A stretch of 64,000 nt of DNA, taken from NCBI GenBank assembly GCA_000711775.1, contig ARYC01017287.1:1-64000 (forward strand), in the 5' to 3' direction. The position numbers and the translations under genes were made by a program. Source of the stretch: Oxytricha trifallax (taxonomy: Eukaryota; Ciliophora; Spirotrichea; Sporadotrichida; Oxytrichidae). The notes beneath the pieces are model-generated. The model was not told where the DNA came from. It did no database searches and saw only the letters and a list, made by a program, of their open reading frames with translations. Positions 61,161 to 64,000 of this stretch are shown here, piece after piece. The number at the start of each line of letters is the position of its first letter. Position 1 is the stretch's first letter.

Positions 61161-63404
61161 AAACATTTTATTTATAGTAAAAGTGACAATCAAATTACAA
61201 AAATATTCTTTGATTAATAATGTACATTTTGGTGAAATTGTGACGTAAAATTGACTATAAAGTTATTAGAGTAATTTTTTATTAAATTCTGCTCATTTTG
61301 GTGAAATTGTTGAGTTAAAGCTATAAATCGATGTATTCCTGTGCAGATAGAGATTTAGTAGATTCCATTACAATAGCCATTCTTTCTTATTTTAACTGTT
61401 TTAATATTTAAATTAAGCTGTCTTTGAAGCTGTTGGAGAGACTAGCTTACTGCAAGATCTTTTTCATCTCTTCATTTATTTACTATTTTTTTAGAGAAGT
61501 ATTTAATTTAGTAGTTTTTATGCTATATTTTCTAAATTTTAATAAATAAAACTTAAATAAAGAGACAATAATCTTAATAAATCATCGGCATATTTAATCT
61601 TATTACCATTAAATCTAAATAATAAAATTTTAAAAAATTTATAATTAAATTCTAATTTATATAAGGCAATTTTCTTTAAAATTTGATGATTAATTTCTGT
61701 ACAATAAAAATAAAAAAACAAATTCATAATACGTAATTATAATGAGCATTAGTGAATAAACTTAATTTTTACTAATTATTAATAATATTTATAAACAAAA
61801 TTCAATTATAAATAAATGATGAAAAAAGACTTCACTAATTTATCATTACATTATTGTAGGGTGAAGATTTAATTGGAAGTAAATTATTTAGTTTAATTTT
61901 TATTTATTAATAAATATTCATATTTTCATTTAAAAACTACTTTAATAAATTAAGAGCATTTTGTTAGTTTTTACTCAATAAAGTTTAAGATCTTATAGCT
62001 TTTATAACTCTAATTTGGTACTGTATTTACAGTTATAGTTTACTCCCATTATTATATCAAAATTAAATCTTTATAATATTATTTAAATTCAAGTGAAATC
62101 CGAGAGAAATTATCAAAATAAATTCTTTTTTATAGAGTATTATTCTTATGATTTTACTTAGCATTCATATATTATTTTAAATATTTAAATTTAAGAATAT
62201 TACAGGAATAATAGTAATAACTGATGAGAAGTTCTCAGTAAAGTTTGTAGAGAGCCGCATCTTAATAATAATCAAATAACTTTAATACATTGAATTCTGA
62301 GAGAGGGCAGCTTCGACCAATCACAAAATATAATAAGAATAATAAAAATCTTAATTAAAAATACTTAAATATACAAACAAATTGTAATATATGGAAGGGG
62401 ATATATTTCGTTAATTAGCTTATTTACAACTGCACTCTGAGATTTTTCTAGCAATCATCACTAAATAATTTTGAAATTAAGAATTTGTTTAGAGATAATC
62501 TTGTTTTCATGAATTTATTTAAGAAACCTCGTTAAACCAGTCTAAACTGTAAATTTTTTATAGAAATTTTCACTATTTTATATAAACTTTAAATAAAATC
62601 CTATTCCTCTTTCAAATGATCCAATATCTACCTTGAAAAGCTGTTTTAAATACATTCAATATTTACTTACTAATTATTATTTTATTTTTGCTGAATGAAA
62701 TAGCATGGATGCTGACCTCCCTTCAATCTTCTGCAAATTATTTCTTGGGTCGCATTTTTGATTCTATTTTTGGGTTATTTCTTAATTCAAATGCCACCTC
62801 TAAATGCTACAGCTTTAACTATTTGAATTATAATTGATTAATATAATTGATAAAAAATAAATATACAAATCTATATATTTTAGTATAAAAAAGCAAAGGT
62901 AAGTTAGTCAGTTTAGAATAAATCTTAAATCTTTTGTGATTTTATTTGTAAGAGAATAGATGATCTATATACATTTAAGAAATTACAGATCATTTTCTTG
63001 ACAAGTTATTATAAGAAATTCTTTGAATAGTATTATTCTTATTTCATAAATAATTTCATCTCATATTGAGTATAATTGTTTTTACAATTCTCTATGATTA
63101 ACCTGGATATTAATATTTTTTATTTAGATAGTATGTACCACAATATTTCTACTGGCTTGCATTTGTATCACACTATTTCATTAAATCATTTAATAAATAA
63201 AATACTTATTAATTATATCAATATTGGTAACTCATAAAAAATTCATTTTCGTTATAAATTGAAAAAATATCTTCTTATAATTTTGCTATAAATTTACAGC
63301 ATTAATTTGGCATATTATATATAAATAAAATTCTACCTTCTTTTATATGTTTTTAAAATTTTTTTTTAATTATTGATGTAAAAAACTCTATTTACTCAAT
63401 ATTA
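61161..63404. other. no confident gene; scattered coding-like blocks
   Basis: Mostly AT-rich. Three less AT-rich blocks, at 61320-61450, 62230-62330 and 62700-62810, have open readings on the minus strand (for example EVAFELRNNPKIESKMRPKK in the last). They could be upstream blocks of the amidase or of another gene, but none shows a family motif. Promoters of the amidase and the DHHC gene should also lie here. Confidence 0.35.
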
Positions 63405-63414
63405 GACTTTATAA

Positions 63415-64000
63415 GTACTTTCTCAGTGCCAACTGACCCCTTGGTTTTATACGAAAGAGATTGCATTAGAAAAAAGTATGATTTTTATAATTCATAATTG
63501 ATAATATTTTCATAGTGAAAAATTTGATGCTTAAGTTGTGATAAAAAAGATGAAAAATGTGGAGTAGTACATGTTCTGCCTAATCTGCAAGGCTCATTGT
63601 TTGGAATAATCCAAACATTGTTCTTAGTGTGATCGATGTGTCTATAATTTCGACCATCACTCATTATAAAGAAATTAAAGATAATTTATGTTTGATAAAT
63701 AAAGATCAATCCATTAAATAGCTTATAAGTTCATATTTTAATGGAAATATTATGTGATAAGATTACATTCTCCTTAGAAAAATAAAATAAAATTACATAC
63801 TGTTAATGGTTGAATAACTGTATTGGATCAAATAACTACAAGTATTTCTTTGGATTAATATGCATGACTACTTTGATGCTAATAACTCACATGGGAATTT
63901 GCGTATATACCATCGCCTATTATTTTCATGATTAGAGATCATTCTCCTTAAATATTGCCGATTACTATAACATTGACACTTAAACTTAAGAATATTTTTA
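63415..64000 (+). CDS. DHHC palmitoyltransferase, partial (runs off the window)
   Basis: Coding block VPTDPLVLYERDCIRKKYD (63427-63482). After a small IES, AQVVIKKMKNVEQYMFCLIC leads into the Cys-rich domain CLICKAHC...HCSQCDRCVYNFDHH (to 63661). After a second IES the motif is completed as [20 protein letters not shown]. Membrane helix LICMTTLMLITHMGICVYTI follows (about 63857-63920), then a loop to the window end. The DHHC Cys, the site of acyl transfer, is created only by IES removal. The enzyme attaches palmitate to Cys residues of membrane-associated proteins and sits in internal or plasma membranes. The 5' end, with the first membrane helices, was not located. The C-terminus lies beyond 64000. 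Confidence 0.85.
63483..63528 (+). other. 46-bp IES in the DHHC gene, pointer TGAT
   Basis: TGAT at 63479-63482 and 63525-63528. Removal joins RKKYD to AQVVIKK in frame. Confidence 0.65.
63662..63801 (+). other. 140-bp IES splitting the DHHC motif, pointer ACT
   Basis: ACT at 63659-63661 and 63799-63801. Removal turns CAC-T plus GT into CAC-TGT, giving [13 protein letters not shown], exactly the expected family motif. Confidence 0.85.

Noticed and set aside
1..64000. tRNA and rRNA genes
   Set aside because: No cloverleaf with conserved A and B boxes and no rRNA core motif was seen on either strand by eye. A model-based search was not possible.
1..64000. CRISPR arrays or bacterial operons
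   Set aside because: No regular repeat-spacer pattern. Codon reassignment, introns and IESs show this is ciliate DNA.

Overview
This window looks like germline (micronuclear) DNA of a spirotrichous ciliate, most likely Oxytricha or a close relative. Four things in the sequence point to this. (1) Every recognisable protein reads through TAA and TAG as glutamine, and only TGA ends a frame. (2) Genes are broken into short coding blocks (MDSs) separated by AT-rich segments (IESs) bounded by 3-8 bp direct repeats (pointers). Removing one pointer plus the spacer restores the frame. (3) A 4.9-kb transposon ends in C4A4-type telomeric repeats and is flanked by an ATT duplication, which is the hallmark of the TBE elements of Oxytricha. 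(4) Base composition outside genes is extremely AT-rich. The supplied ORFs were computed with the standard code and mostly miss the genes, so gene limits here come from reading with the ciliate code. Internal MDS boundaries are only partly resolved.

Layout. 1-2000: a GC-richer block with a broken Tc1-like (DD34E) transposase. 2.7-54.1 kb: a same-strand tandem array of six paralogous genes, called A to F here. Five (A, C, D, E, F) carry a protein kinase domain with DYG in place of DFG, a zinc-binding CxxC segment, a coiled-coil or low-complexity middle and a C-terminal TLDc domain. At least C, D and F, and probably E, start with a RING-like finger. Gene B has RING and B-box fingers and a TLDc domain but I see no kinase. 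D and E are near neighbours in sequence, C and F form a second pair, and A resembles D/E. Pointers at the DYG codons are at the same place in all five kinases, so that IES predates the duplications.

Mobile DNA is layered into this array. A TBE transposon (16564-21483) sits inside the last TLDc coding block of gene B, and precise removal leaving one ATT restores the reading frame. The TBE itself carries an 807-bp palindromic TA-flanked element inside its zinc-finger/kinase gene, and precise removal leaving one TA restores that frame too. The IES at 49917-53752 in gene F is 3.8 kb long and holds a 303-bp palindrome plus a 3.2-kb near-perfect palindrome. A relative of the 303-bp element lies in an IES of gene C.

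54.4-59.3 kb (minus strand): three paralogous genes of an unrecognised family (two apparently intact with the same 9-codon first exon, one broken) and an acyltransferase-3-type membrane protein. 59.9-61.2 kb (minus): the C-terminal part of an amidase (FAAH-like). 63.4-64.0 kb (plus): the start of a DHHC palmitoyltransferase with two small IESs, running off the window. A GC-rich island at 22.85-23.34 kb has no explanation.
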